From positions 1 to 64,000 of the forward strand of contig CALUMT010000040.1 of the NCBI GenBank assembly GCA_944321845.1: a stretch of 64,000 bases of DNA. The letters run 5' to 3'. Below the pieces are notes generated by a model that did not search any database, had not been told where the DNA came from, and saw only the letters and a program-made list of their open reading frames with translations. Below, piece after piece: positions 1-7,931 of this stretch (its first letter is position 1; every line of letters begins with the position of its first letter). Both the position numbers and the translations under genes were made by a program. The stretch comes from an uncultured Butyricimonas sp. (GTDB lineage Bacteria; Bacteroidota; Bacteroidia; Bacteroidales; Marinifilaceae).

Positions 1-7
1 TTGAAGT

Positions 8-52
8 GGATAAAAACGAAAGACACCCCGCAGGCAGTACCTACGGAGTGTC
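8..52 (-). terminator. Rho-independent terminator after the 319-aa gene
   Basis: Arms at 22-30 and 44-52 pair with one mismatch. Read on the minus strand, the hairpin is followed by a T-rich run covering 8-21. It sits just beyond the stop codon of the minus-strand gene ending at 71. Confidence 0.55.
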
Positions 53-70
53 ATACATATCGTGTGGTCA

Positions 71-1030
71 TCAGTTCTCGTCTCTTAGTTTGATTTCATT
101 TAGTCGCAGTCGCTTGAAACAACTCTCTGCTGCAGCACTGTCCTTGAACTTGACATCGATACGGGTGTTTCCATAAAATTTAAGACTTACAGCATTGGTC
201 GTTGTCAGGTCGTACCATCTGGATATATCTACATTGCGTGTATCAAGACCGATAATCATCTCGATACTTCCGCAAAGTACATCGTCTGCACCAAAGGCAA
301 TACCTTCGCAGAAGCGGCTAACCTTACGGTCTGTTTCATATGAGAACCTATAATCCTTATAACACTCGTAATGGAAAGAGTCCCAAGTGACAATATCGGG
401 GAAGATGATTTTGTCCTTCTTAAGTTCTGGCTTCACCTTGCTCCAATTAGATGGTCTGACTGTTTCAAGGAATCGCTTGATAAGTTCTTCCTCGGCAGTA
501 TCTCGGAAACTCTTGCCGCCGAGATGTTCGATAACCACATCTACATAGGTGTTATATACAGGTCGGAAGTCTATCGGAAGAGTCTTCTCATCAATCTTTG
601 GAGCTTCAACAGAGACGCTGTAGGTGTTGTTGAAATAGCCGATGATGCGGCTGATGAAGTTCCTGATAGCATTATGACGGCTATCCACCAACTCATTGAT
701 GTTCTTGAAAGGAGTAAACTCGTGATGGGTATAATCCTTCTCATCGTTATTGTACCGATAGTGGAGGTCATAGCTGCTTGTGGTAATCTTACCGTTCGGC
801 TCGTGCTTGAGTTTGATTTTACCCTCATACTTCTCGGCTTCTCTCTTGAAGATGTTGTACCACCAGGCAATCTGGTCGAGCGTCTTGTAAAGCTCGTCCT
901 GCTGATTCTGACAATAGATACGGTCTTGCTCCGTAATCTTCTCCTCATTTCTCACTTGTACCTTCAAGATACCTGATAGCAGGTCGGTATGACCTGTTGC
1001 TTGACTGTTGTTTAATACTGCTTTTGACAT
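71..1030 (-). CDS. Element-encoded protein of unknown function, 319 aa
   Basis: I do not recognise the family. The protein is soluble-looking, charged and rich in aromatic residues, with no signal peptide or membrane segment. The first 35 residues are polar and may be disordered; a stretch near residues 60-100 is rich in Lys, Tyr and His. It lies downstream of, and on the same strand as, the integrase with a 228-base gap that contains a folded element, and it has its own terminator. Position suggests an accessory or mobilisation-related role in the integrated element, but nothing in the sequence proves it. The ATG at 1030 is the only good start. Confidence 0.6.
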   Translation of the reverse strand: MSKAVLNNSQATGHTDLLSGILKVQVRNEEKITEQDRIYCQNQQDELYKTLDQIAWWYNIFKREAEKYEGKIKLKHEPNGKITTSSYDLHYRYNNDEKDYTHHEFTPFKNINELVDSRHNAIRNFISRIIGYFNNTYSVSVEAPKIDEKTLPIDFRPVYNTYVDVVIEHLGGKSFRDTAEEELIKRFLETVRPSNWSKVKPELKKDKIIFPDIVTWDSFHYECYKDYRFSYETDRKVSRFCEGIAFGADDVLCGSIEMIIGLDTRNVDISRWYDLTTTNAVSLKFYGNTRIDVKFKDSAAAESCFKRLRLNEIKLRDEN

Positions 1031-1098
1031 AACATTATATATTTCTTGTTAGTCCGGCTATTCGGGGCCGGAGTTCCCAAACTACAGGCTCTAAAAGG

Positions 1099-1212
1099 TC
1101 GTGTTCTCGTCGGGCAAGGTTGTGTGGGAAAATACCGCAAGCCCCACGGGGCGAGGATGATTTTTCCACGACACCCGCAGGGCTTGACCTTGCTTGGACG
1201 AAAAGAACACGA
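1099..1212. repeat. Long imperfect inverted repeat, structured non-coding element
   Basis: The outer arms TCGTGTTCT (1099-1107) and AGAACACGA (1204-1212) are perfect complements. Inside them CGTC (1108-1111) pairs with GACG (1197-1200) and GCAAGGT (1114-1120) with ACCTTGC (1187-1193). Further in, a G-rich segment at 1122-1133 faces a T/C-rich one at 1160-1172, and a small GCCCC/GGGGC hairpin sits near 1141-1152. The whole 114 bases can fold as one long stem. It lies between the integrase and the next gene and has no convincing coding sequence. It could be a leader or regulatory RNA, or a protein-binding site used in transfer or excision. Confidence 0.5.
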
Positions 1213-1258
1213 GTTACCTTTGCCTGTGGTTTGGTGAACTCGGCTACGAATCTATTTA

Positions 1259-2482
1259 TTAGAATAATATCTGAACCTTTTCCATATCACTCATGATGGT
1301 TTGATCCAATACTCTTGCATAGTGTTGAGTCATACGGGTAGATGCGTGCCCCATCATCTTTGCAACATTCTCCAACGAAACTTTGTTAGCCAAAGTTATG
1401 GTCGTGGCAAACGTATGACGGGCCACATGTGTGGTCAGATTCTTGTCAATATTGCAAAGCGTAGCAATTTGTTTCAGGTATGAGTTCATCGTCTGATTGC
1501 AGAACAAAGGTAAACAGACATCCTTTTCAATACAGGTTGGATGATCCTCATATTTCTCAAGTATTTCTATGGCAGGATTGATAAGAGGTACATTGCTGAT
1601 ACATCTTGCCTTCTCCTTTTTCATCTTGTGACGACCTTTTCTAATCCACATCTTGCCATTGTTGTCCTTAATGATTTCAGTGCGTTTCAACTCCTTTGCA
1701 TCTATAAATGCAAGACCTGTGAAACAACTGAACAAGAACATATCCCTAACAATGTTTAGTCGGGCTACAGGAAATTCCATGCCTGCTATTGTCTTGACCT
1801 CTTCAAGAGTCAGGAATGTAGGATCATTTTCCTGCTGGCGATATTGTATGCCGGCGAATGGATTGATTCTCATCCAACCCATATTAAGTCCCATATTGAC
1901 GAATTTCTTGAAACACTTCATATATCTCACCAATGTATTTTGGCAAAGACGCTTTTCAAGACGCATGTGTCGCTCGACATAGATAATAAAGTCACGGGAA
2001 AGTTCTGGAAAGACAATATCCTCCTTTTCATAGAAAGATTGAACACAAGCCTTCAAGCAACGGTAGCAATTCCAATATCGGTTGATGGTTATCTTCTCAT
2101 ACTCGATACCGATAAGTGCTTCCATTGCTTTAATTTCCTTTTCCATTGTATTGAGGAAGGTTCGCTTATCACCTTTATTAAATAAGCGTTTCAATAGATG
2201 TGAAGGAGTGATAAGTGCATCTTCAAGTAACAACTCTTTGTGAAGGTTGTGAATCTTGGTTTTGAGAGATTCGATGTAATCGTTCAGTTCGATTGAAACC
2301 CTGTCTCTGCCTTTACAGCAGCCACGGGCTTGGTTCCACAAACGAGGCAATACGCTACGCTGTATGCGTACCTCGTCAGACACTCCGTTGATAGTAACAC
2401 GGACTACGATAGGTGCTTCGCCGTTCTTCAGCAAGCTGCTCTTCTTGATAACGAAGAGGATTTTCATTGTTTCATGCTTCAT
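1259..2482 (-). CDS. Tyrosine recombinase (integrase) of the element, 407 aa
   Basis: Site-specific recombinase expected to integrate and excise the element. The N-terminal 100 residues look like the arm-binding domain, residues about 110-220 like the SAM-like core-binding domain, and the C-terminal half is the catalytic domain. Visible catalytic motifs are HVARHTF (the HxxR box), MGHAS, and the nucleophile Tyr in MTQHYARV near the C terminus. The box I motif reads CFTGLAFID, with Ala where most family members carry the first catalytic Arg; several Bacteroides element integrases, including IntDOT, also lack this Arg. It is the gene nearest the tRNA-Phe end, 242 bases from it. Start at the ATG at 2482. 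Confidence 0.92.
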   Translation of the reverse strand: MKHETMKILFVIKKSSLLKNGEAPIVVRVTINGVSDEVRIQRSVLPRLWNQARGCCKGRDRVSIELNDYIESLKTKIHNLHKELLLEDALITPSHLLKRLFNKGDKRTFLNTMEKEIKAMEALIGIEYEKITINRYWNCYRCLKACVQSFYEKEDIVFPELSRDFIIYVERHMRLEKRLCQNTLVRYMKCFKKFVNMGLNMGWMRINPFAGIQYRQQENDPTFLTLEEVKTIAGMEFPVARLNIVRDMFLFSCFTGLAFIDAKELKRTEIIKDNNGKMWIRKGRHKMKKEKARCISNVPLINPAIEILEKYEDHPTCIEKDVCLPLFCNQTMNSYLKQIATLCNIDKNLTTHVARHTFATTITLANKVSLENVAKMMGHASTRMTQHYARVLDQTIMSDMEKVQILF

Positions 2483-2575
2483 CTTACATACATTTTTTTG
2501 TGGTACAAAAGTGCTAATGTTTGATGAAACGCACGCTATGCAAATAAGTGAATATCTGTGCTTTACATATCAAAT

Positions 2576-2610
2576 CGTGGCTTTTTTCAGTGGCTCAAAA
2601 AAAAGCCACG
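2576..2610. repeat. Perfect hairpin near the element end
   Basis: CGTGGCTTTTTT (2576-2587) and AAAAAAGCCACG (2599-2610) are perfect complements around an 11-base spacer. A weaker outer match (AATCGTG near 2573 with CACGATT near 2618) extends the symmetry. It lies between the integrase start and the tRNA terminator. It could be an integrase or excisionase arm site or a terminator. Confidence 0.5.
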
Positions 2611-2661
2611 AATTTGGCACGATTGAAATTCCTAAATCTGCATGTTTTGCACAGTTGAAAC

Positions 2662-2702
2662 AAAAAGAAAACCTCTGAATTCGTTGAAATTCAGAGGTTT
2701 TC
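2662..2702 (-). terminator. Terminator of tRNA-Phe
   Basis: Perfect 15-bp stem (2667-2681 with 2688-2702) and a 6-base loop. On the minus strand it is followed by a T run at 2662-2666. It lies 22 bases past the tRNA 3' end. Insertion of the element may have occurred within or just outside it. Confidence 0.8.
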
Positions 2703-2724
2703 ATCTTTTTGCTGTGATTCTTCG

Positions 2725-2797
2725 TGGTGCCACCAGGAATCGAACCAGGGACACAAGGATTTTCAGTCCTTTGCTCTACCAACTGAGCTATGGCACC
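2725..2797 (-). tRNA. tRNA-Phe (anticodon GAA)
   Basis: A complete 73-base cloverleaf is present on the minus strand: a 7-bp acceptor stem, D arm GCTC/GAGC, anticodon stem AAGGA/TCCTT around loop CTGAAAA giving anticodon GAA, T arm CCTGG with TTCGATT loop, and discriminator A. CCA is not encoded. It is the likely attachment gene of the element on its 3' side. Confidence 0.97.
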
Positions 2798-2814
2798 TTT
2801 CTCGTTTGCGGTTG

Positions 2815-2845
2815 CAAAGGTATACGTTTTATTTAATTCTGCAAA
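2815..2845 (-). promoter_or_regulatory. Promoter of tRNA-Phe
   Basis: On the minus strand, TTTG (2845-2842), 19 bases, then TACCTTTG (2822-2815) match the Bacteroidota housekeeping consensus exactly. The expected start is near 2808, about 11 bases before the tRNA. tRNA-Lys at 38088 has the same two boxes with the same spacing. Confidence 0.8.
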
Positions 2846-2866
2846 CTTATGGGACGAAATTTTGCG

Positions 2867-3997
2867 TTATTTCCTGAGTTTGTAGCTGAGGTAGGCCATC
2901 CAGACAATGATAACCATGGAGGAGTACATGACAGCCGGGGTGAATAAAAACCACAGAATGAATCCGATAACCAAGATGTAGAGGTAGAGAAACAGGTATT
3001 TGTTGATGAGCCACGGGAGTGGTTTGCCGAGGAAGAATGCTGCAATCAGGTTGAGCGGATTGGCCCAAATGAGGTTGAAATTGGGGAAGGTCGTCGGGTG
3101 TTCCGTGAAAAATCCCAGGAATATGAGCAGACAGCCGATGATTCCGGTGGCGATAAAGGATAGGGTGGCGATGAGCCGTAGGAGTGTCCGGCTTTTGGAG
3201 TAGTGGATGAGACTCCCGAGCAGTAAGGCCCCGGCCAGGAATATGAAGACTGGGGAGAGGTACCAGGGATTGTTGGTGGCGCGGGTGGGAGCCTGGTAAA
3301 GGGTTTCCACGGGAGATGCCAGCAGGTGTTCCTGGTGACGGGCTGTTTCGAGGGCGTACATGAAGTAGTCCGGCAGGAACATTTGCTCCCGGGTATCGGC
3401 TTCCGCGTTTGCCGGGGATCCGAGTATGGTGTGTATGCCCCACTGAATCCAGGGGGAGGGTTTCATGTATTCGTCGAGGAGGTTCCAGAAGCTTTTCTTT
3501 TCTTCCGGGGTTGTCCAGGTTACATCGCCTTGCAGGGCTTTTTCGATGATGTCGCGTACTCGGGTGGAGCAATTGTCGAACAGAAAGTTGTAGAGATAGG
3601 AACGGTTCTCGGGTAGATAGTTCTCCTGGAGTAAGTCCATGAGCCGCTGTTTCTGGAGGGAATCCAGTTGGAGAGTTTGGGAGTAGACGCTTCTTTCTTC
3701 TGCGATGTAGGAGGAAAGGAAGCGGGGAAAGCGGGAGTAGGTCAGCTGGTAGGGAAGCAGTCCCCGGGCGAATTTGAAATAGAATCCCTCGGTACTGAAG
3801 TCGAATGTCCCGTAGTTGAAGACTATATCCAGGCCTTGCGTGGGGTCGGTGACACGGATACCCGTGTGGCCGAATAGAGAATACATCTCGTCACCGGGAG
3901 AGCAGGTAAGGATGCTGATGGTGGCTTCCCGCGAGAGGGTGATGGCGGAGGTGTTTAACGTCAGGAGGGTTAGCAGGATGATGATGATGTTTTTCAT
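2867..3997 (-). CDS. DUF4105 (Lnb N-terminal-like) membrane protein, 376 aa
   Basis: The protein begins with a signal peptide (residues 1-18). The DUF4105 domain follows, with the two signature motifs LFGHTGIRV near residue 42 and FDNCSTRVRD near residue 140; the His and Cys of these motifs suggest a papain-like catalytic pair, though the reaction is not established for this family. After a region of about 60 residues come four to five hydrophobic segments (about residues 245-370), so the domain should face the periplasm, anchored in the inner membrane. It is followed after 13 bases by truA upstream on the same strand, so the two are likely cotranscribed. Confidence 0.85.
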   Translation of the reverse strand: MKNIIIILLTLLTLNTSAITLSREATISILTCSPGDEMYSLFGHTGIRVTDPTQGLDIVFNYGTFDFSTEGFYFKFARGLLPYQLTYSRFPRFLSSYIAEERSVYSQTLQLDSLQKQRLMDLLQENYLPENRSYLYNFLFDNCSTRVRDIIEKALQGDVTWTTPEEKKSFWNLLDEYMKPSPWIQWGIHTILGSPANAEADTREQMFLPDYFMYALETARHQEHLLASPVETLYQAPTRATNNPWYLSPVFIFLAGALLLGSLIHYSKSRTLLRLIATLSFIATGIIGCLLIFLGFFTEHPTTFPNFNLIWANPLNLIAAFFLGKPLPWLINKYLFLYLYILVIGFILWFLFTPAVMYSSMVIIVWMAYLSYKLRK

Positions 3998-4010
3998 GAC
4001 AGGGACGTGT

Positions 4011-4757
4011 TTAGATTCGACAATCGGGGTACTCGATATCGCATAGGAATAGGGCTTTCCCGGGAACGGATGAGCCTGCCCGGCAACGGTCCTTGCTTTC
4101 GATGACTTGCCGGAAGCCGTCTAGGGTGAGGGTTCCTTTCCCGACTTCAAGAAGGGTGCCGACGATGGCCCGGACCATGTTGCGCAGGAATCGGTCGGCC
4201 TTGATGGTAAACACGAGTTGGTTGCCTTGTTCTTCCCAGCGGGCAAACATGAGGTGGCATATGTTGGTCTTGCTGTCCGTGTGTAGCTTGGAGAAACTGG
4301 TGAAATCTTCGTATTCCAGTAGAATGTTGCAGGCCTCGTTCATGAGCTGGATGTCCGGTAGCGGGTGGGTCCGAAAAGCAAACTCGTGGGTGAAGGGGTC
4401 TTTGGTCTTGTCAATATAGTATTTGTAGGTGCGGGAGAGGGCCGTGAAACGGGCATGTGCTCCCGGTTGTACGGGATAAATTTCCCGGATGGCAATGCTG
4501 TTGTCCAGTAAACTGTTGAGCTTGTAGCATAGCTTGGACGGGTCGGCAATGGGGGTATCGGTCTCAAAGTGCGCGATGAAAAATGAGGCATGGACTCCCG
4601 TGTCGGTTCGTCCGGCCCCGGTGACGTTGATTTCCTGTTTCAGAATGAGAGATAGCGCCTTGTTGAGGGTTTCCTGCACGGAAGGAGCATTGGGTTGTAT
4701 CTGCCACCCGTTGTATTTACTTCCGTTGTATGCCAGTTCTATGAAATATCGTTGCAT
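4011..4757 (-). CDS. truA: tRNA pseudouridine synthase A, 248 aa
   Basis: Forms pseudouridine at positions 38-40 in the anticodon arm of many tRNAs. The catalytic Asp lies in the motif GAGRTDTGVHA at about residues 47-57. The N-terminal YFIELAYNGSKYNGWQ and the motif FLRNMVRAIVGTLLEVG near residue 190 are typical of TruA. The length is normal for the family. Cytoplasmic. It precedes the DUF4105 gene on the minus strand by 13 bases. Confidence 0.96.
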   Translation of the reverse strand: MQRYFIELAYNGSKYNGWQIQPNAPSVQETLNKALSLILKQEINVTGAGRTDTGVHASFFIAHFETDTPIADPSKLCYKLNSLLDNSIAIREIYPVQPGAHARFTALSRTYKYYIDKTKDPFTHEFAFRTHPLPDIQLMNEACNILLEYEDFTSFSKLHTDSKTNICHLMFARWEEQGNQLVFTIKADRFLRNMVRAIVGTLLEVGKGTLTLDGFRQVIESKDRCRAGSSVPGKALFLCDIEYPDCRI

Positions 4758-4922
4758 GCGTGTTTGATTTGTGTCCTCAAAAGTACTATAATTTTAGGAA
4801 AACCCGAGTCGGGAATGAGATGGTGTGTAAAATATTTATCTCCGCACGCGTGCTGTTTGATGAATTTTAGCGTATATTTGTATGTTCATGGCGTCGTGTC
4901 ATGAGATTAATAATAGTGAATA

Positions 4923-5600
4923 ATGAGTAGCGTTACTGATAATTTGAAACATATTGCCGGAGAGTTACCCTCCGGGGTGACATTGATTGCGGTTTCGAAG
5001 ACCAAACCGGTGGAAATGATTGAGGAGGCATACGCAGCCGGGCAACGGGTGTTCGGGGAAAATAAGGTGCAGGAGATGGTGGATAAGTATGAACAACTCC
5101 CGAAAGATATAAATTGGCATATGATTGGGCATTTGCAGACGAACAAGGTGAAGTACATTGCCCCGTTTGTCGCTTTGATCCATGGGGTAGAGAGTCTGAA
5201 ATTGTTGGAAACGATTAATAAGGAGGCTAACAAGGTGGGACGGGTTATCCCGTGTCTGTTGCAATTTCATATCGCTCAGGAGGAAACGAAGTTCGGGTTG
5301 ACGCTGGAGGAGGCAAGGGAGATCCTGGAGAGTGAGGCTTATCGCGGGATGCAGAACGTGCGTATCGCGGGGGTGATGGGGATGGCCACGAATACTGATA
5401 ACGAAGAACAAATACGGGCGGAGTTCCGGCATTTGAAGGAGATTTTTGATACGTTGAAGCGAGAGTATTTCCCTGGTAACGCGGATTTTAAAGAGTTGTC
5501 AATGGGAATGTCAGGAGATTATCCTATCGCCGTGCAGGAAGGCAGCACGATGGTGCGTGTGGGGAGTGCCATTTTTGGGGCGAGACAATATAACGTGTGA
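4923..5600 (+). CDS. YggS-family PLP homeostasis protein, 225 aa
   Basis: Cytoplasmic pyridoxal-phosphate-binding protein related to E. coli YggS, which buffers the cofactor and has no known enzyme activity. The PLP lysine is in VSKTKP near residue 25-30; FGENKVQE, WHMIGHLQTNK near residue 60 and the C-terminal LSMGMSGDYPIAVQEGSTMVRVG region are hallmarks. It diverges from truA across a 165-base gap, and a TATATTTG box at 4873-4880 could serve it, although no well-spaced partner box is seen. A 37-base gap leads to the DHOD-like gene. Confidence 0.95.
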   Translation: MSSVTDNLKHIAGELPSGVTLIAVSKTKPVEMIEEAYAAGQRVFGENKVQEMVDKYEQLPKDINWHMIGHLQTNKVKYIAPFVALIHGVESLKLLETINKEANKVGRVIPCLLQFHIAQEETKFGLTLEEAREILESEAYRGMQNVRIAGVMGMATNTDNEEQIRAEFRHLKEIFDTLKREYFPGNADFKELSMGMSGDYPIAVQEGSTMVRVGSAIFGARQYNV

Positions 5601-5637
5601 GAATGAGAAAGAATTTATTCATGTAAAATAAGCAATT

Positions 5638-6633
5638 ATGGCGAACTTGAAGACTACGTTTATGGGCTTGCAACTTGACAGCCCGATTATTGCCGGCAGT
5701 TGCGGTTTGACCGCTGACGTGGAGAAGATGGTGAAAATGGAAGAAGCAGGGGTGGGTGCCGTGATCTTGAAGTCTATTTTCGAGGAACAGATTAACGAGG
5801 AAACGACGCATTTGTTCAAGGAAGGGTATGGTGTAGGTGGCGGGTACCCGGAAGCGGAAGATTACATTAAGGCCTATATCCGTTCCAACACGATCCAGAA
5901 GTACGTGGGGTTGGTGCAGGAAGCAAAACGGCGGTTGAGAATTCCTGTTATCGCCAGCGTGAATTGTTTCAGCGGCGGGGAGTGGGTTACGTTTGCCAAA
6001 GAATTGGAGGAAGCCGGAGCGGATGCCTTGGAATTGAATGTCTTTATATTGCCGGTCAACGCTTTTCAATCGAGCAGTGACGTGGAGAATATATATTTCG
6101 AGATCGTGAAGTCGATCAAGGAGCAGGTGAAAATACCGATTATGGTAAAAATCAGTCACTTCTTTACAAATTTACCTGCTTTCGTGGATAAGTTGAAAGC
6201 CTATGGGGCGGATGCCACAACATTGTTTAATCGTTTCTATGAACCGGATATCGATATCGAGAGCCTCACGATAGGGGCGGCTTCAGTGTTCAGTACGCCG
6301 GCAGAAATGCGTCCCACGCTTCGTTGGACGGGAATCTTGGCCGGAAAGGATAAAAACTTGGATATCTCAGCCTCAACGGGAGTACATGACGGGGCTGCTA
6401 TTGTGAAACTGTTATTGGCCGGGGCCACGACGGTGCAGTTGTGTTCGGTTCTTTACGAGCGAGGCGTGGAGGTTATCGGTGAGATGAACCGTTTCATCGC
6501 GGGATGGATGGGGTCGCATGGTTTTGCTTCTATTGCCGATTTCCAAGGCCGTTTGTCCTATTCCTCTATCGAAAACCCGGATCTTTACGAGAGAGCGCAA
6601 TTCATTAAATATTTTAGTAATAAACAAGATTAA
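5638..6633 (+). CDS. Dihydroorotate dehydrogenase-like protein, 331 aa
   Basis: FMN-binding TIM-barrel protein of the dihydroorotate/dihydropyrimidine dehydrogenase superfamily. Visible are the N-terminal MGLQLDSPIIAGSCGLT, the motif VNCFSGGEW near residue 103, ALELNVF near 127 and the phosphate-binding glycine-rich part KLLLAGATTVQLCSVLY near 260. There is no pyrimidine gene nearby, and Bacteroidales carry such a paralogue besides true PyrD, so I do not name it pyrD; the substrate is unknown. It is cotranscribed, from spacing, with the following transglutaminase gene 5 bases away. Confidence 0.85.
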   Translation: MANLKTTFMGLQLDSPIIAGSCGLTADVEKMVKMEEAGVGAVILKSIFEEQINEETTHLFKEGYGVGGGYPEAEDYIKAYIRSNTIQKYVGLVQEAKRRLRIPVIASVNCFSGGEWVTFAKELEEAGADALELNVFILPVNAFQSSSDVENIYFEIVKSIKEQVKIPIMVKISHFFTNLPAFVDKLKAYGADATTLFNRFYEPDIDIESLTIGAASVFSTPAEMRPTLRWTGILAGKDKNLDISASTGVHDGAAIVKLLLAGATTVQLCSVLYERGVEVIGEMNRFIAGWMGSHGFASIADFQGRLSYSSIENPDLYERAQFIKYFSNKQD

Positions 6634-6638
6634 AAAAG

Positions 6639-7823
6639 ATGAAGAGAATTATTATCGCGATGTTTTGCTGTATTTGTGCAGCGTGCGGCAAGTATGCCGG
6701 AGTACCGGAGAAATACCACGTGTTGTTGGATGCTGCCATGGTTAAGGCCGGAGAGAATAAGGCTGAGTTGGAGAAGGCTTTGAACGCGGCTCCCGCCGAG
6801 ATGAAGGAAGGGATGGCTTTTTTAATTGCCTATATGCCGGAACGGGATTTGACCTCACTTACCGGGGATTTCCTGTTGAATAACGTGAAGTTGGCTTATG
6901 AGGCTCGGGAACGGTTCGCATGGGCGAAAGCAGTGCCGGATTCAATCTTTTTTAATGACGTGTTGCCTTATGCTTCCTTGAACGAGGAGAGGGATAATTG
7001 GAGAGAGGATTTCTACAAGCGTTTTACTCCTTACGTGGAAAATTGCAAGACCTTGGAGGAGGCTATCATGGCCGTGAATAAGAATATACGGGATGAGGTG
7101 AAAGTGGATTATAATACAGCCCGGGAAAAACCGGACCAGAATCCATCGGAATCAATCCGTCAGGGAATGGCTTCCTGCAGCGGTTTGTCTATATTGTTGA
7201 CGGATGCTTTGCGTTCAGTGGGTATTCCTTCCCGTATTGCTGGAACTGCCAGCTGGCATGATAATAGAGGAAACCATAACTGGTGTGAGGTATGGTTGGA
7301 CGGGGAATGGTATTTCACGGAGTATTATCCCAATAAACTGAATGATTCGTGGTTCCTGGCTGATGCAGGCAAGGCTAATCCGAATGAACGGATGTATGCC
7401 ATTTGGGCTTCATCTTTCAAGCCAACGGGTGAGTGTTTCCCTTTGGTGTGGGACTTGAATATAGATTATGTTCCGGCCATTAACGTGACTCAGCGTTATA
7501 TTGACATTTACCAGGGGAATCATGAACAACAATTGGCTGATGGAAATCACGTGACCTTGATGGTGACGATGCATGCGGACAAGCGTCAAGCGACCAATTC
7601 CAGCAGTCGTGTCGAGACGAATATTGATATCTTCTGTGGGGCGGACCAAGTGGGAGGAGGACGGACTGCAGGCCCGACTCAAGATATGAATGACGGGTTG
7701 AAGTTCCTGGTGGAAAAAAATAAGGAATACACCCTGAAGTATGCCGGAGCAGATGGACAACCCGTGGAGAAGAAAGTTAAGGTGGAGGATAAGGATTTGA
7801 ATCTGGATCTGTTCCTGAAATAA
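6639..7823 (+). CDS. Transglutaminase-domain lipoprotein, 394 aa
   Basis: The lipoprotein signal MKRIIIAMFCCICAACGKYA has its lipobox Cys near residue 16, so the protein should be anchored in an envelope membrane. The transglutaminase-like core spans about residues 140-245: nucleophile Cys in GMASCSGLS, His in HNWCEVW and acidic partner in FTEYYPN. The C-terminal 100 residues (about 290-394) look like a beta-sandwich, possibly substrate binding. Such proteins act as proteases or crosslinkers; which applies here is unknown. It lies 5 bases after the DHOD-like gene. Confidence 0.85.
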   Translation: MKRIIIAMFCCICAACGKYAGVPEKYHVLLDAAMVKAGENKAELEKALNAAPAEMKEGMAFLIAYMPERDLTSLTGDFLLNNVKLAYEARERFAWAKAVPDSIFFNDVLPYASLNEERDNWREDFYKRFTPYVENCKTLEEAIMAVNKNIRDEVKVDYNTAREKPDQNPSESIRQGMASCSGLSILLTDALRSVGIPSRIAGTASWHDNRGNHNWCEVWLDGEWYFTEYYPNKLNDSWFLADAGKANPNERMYAIWASSFKPTGECFPLVWDLNIDYVPAINVTQRYIDIYQGNHEQQLADGNHVTLMVTMHADKRQATNSSSRVETNIDIFCGADQVGGGRTAGPTQDMNDGLKFLVEKNKEYTLKYAGADGQPVEKKVKVEDKDLNLDLFLK

Positions 7824-7838
7824 TGGATTAGCATAGTT

Positions 7839-7896
7839 TCCTCGTGCTTGTCATGAAAAAGGAATATGATTATCTTTGCTTGCACGAGGATTTTTT
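7839..7896 (+). terminator. Possible terminator whose loop contains a promoter
   Basis: TCCTCGTGC (7839-7847) and GCACGAGGA (7882-7890) are perfect complements followed by TTTTTT from 7891. The 34-base loop is long for a terminator. It holds the pepP promoter boxes at 7848-7878. It could instead be a hairpin at the very start of the pepP transcript. Confidence 0.4.
7848..7878 (+). promoter_or_regulatory. Promoter of pepP
   Basis: TTG (7848-7850), 20 bases, then TATCTTTG (7871-7878) match the Bacteroidota promoter. The start would be near 7884, giving a leader of about 48 bases to pepP. Confidence 0.6.
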
Positions 7897-7931
7897 CTTT
7901 TAAAGGTAATATGAATTAAAACAAGGATATT

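Larger units (their letters stand above)
1..2724. mobile_element. End of an integrated element abutting tRNA-Phe
   Basis: The first 2.7 kb holds a tyrosine recombinase, an unknown 319-aa protein and hairpin-rich non-coding DNA, and stops at the 3' end of a tRNA-Phe gene, after which chromosomal genes begin. Integrative elements commonly insert at tRNA 3' ends with their integrase gene next to the junction, and the arrangement here fits that. The other end lies outside the window, so size and cargo are unknown. The exact junction (attL or attR) cannot be set without the partner end; it should lie between the integrase start at 2482 and about 2745. No conjugation genes are visible in this part. 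Confidence 0.65.

Noticed and set aside
1046-1237. A 63-codon plus-strand frame between the element genes
   Set aside because: It covers the long inverted repeat, and its composition follows the stem; no ribosome site or similarity is seen.
5638-6633. Naming the DHOD-like protein pyrD
   Set aside because: No pyrimidine genes are nearby and Bacteroidales carry such paralogues beside PyrD; the motifs do not decide the substrate.
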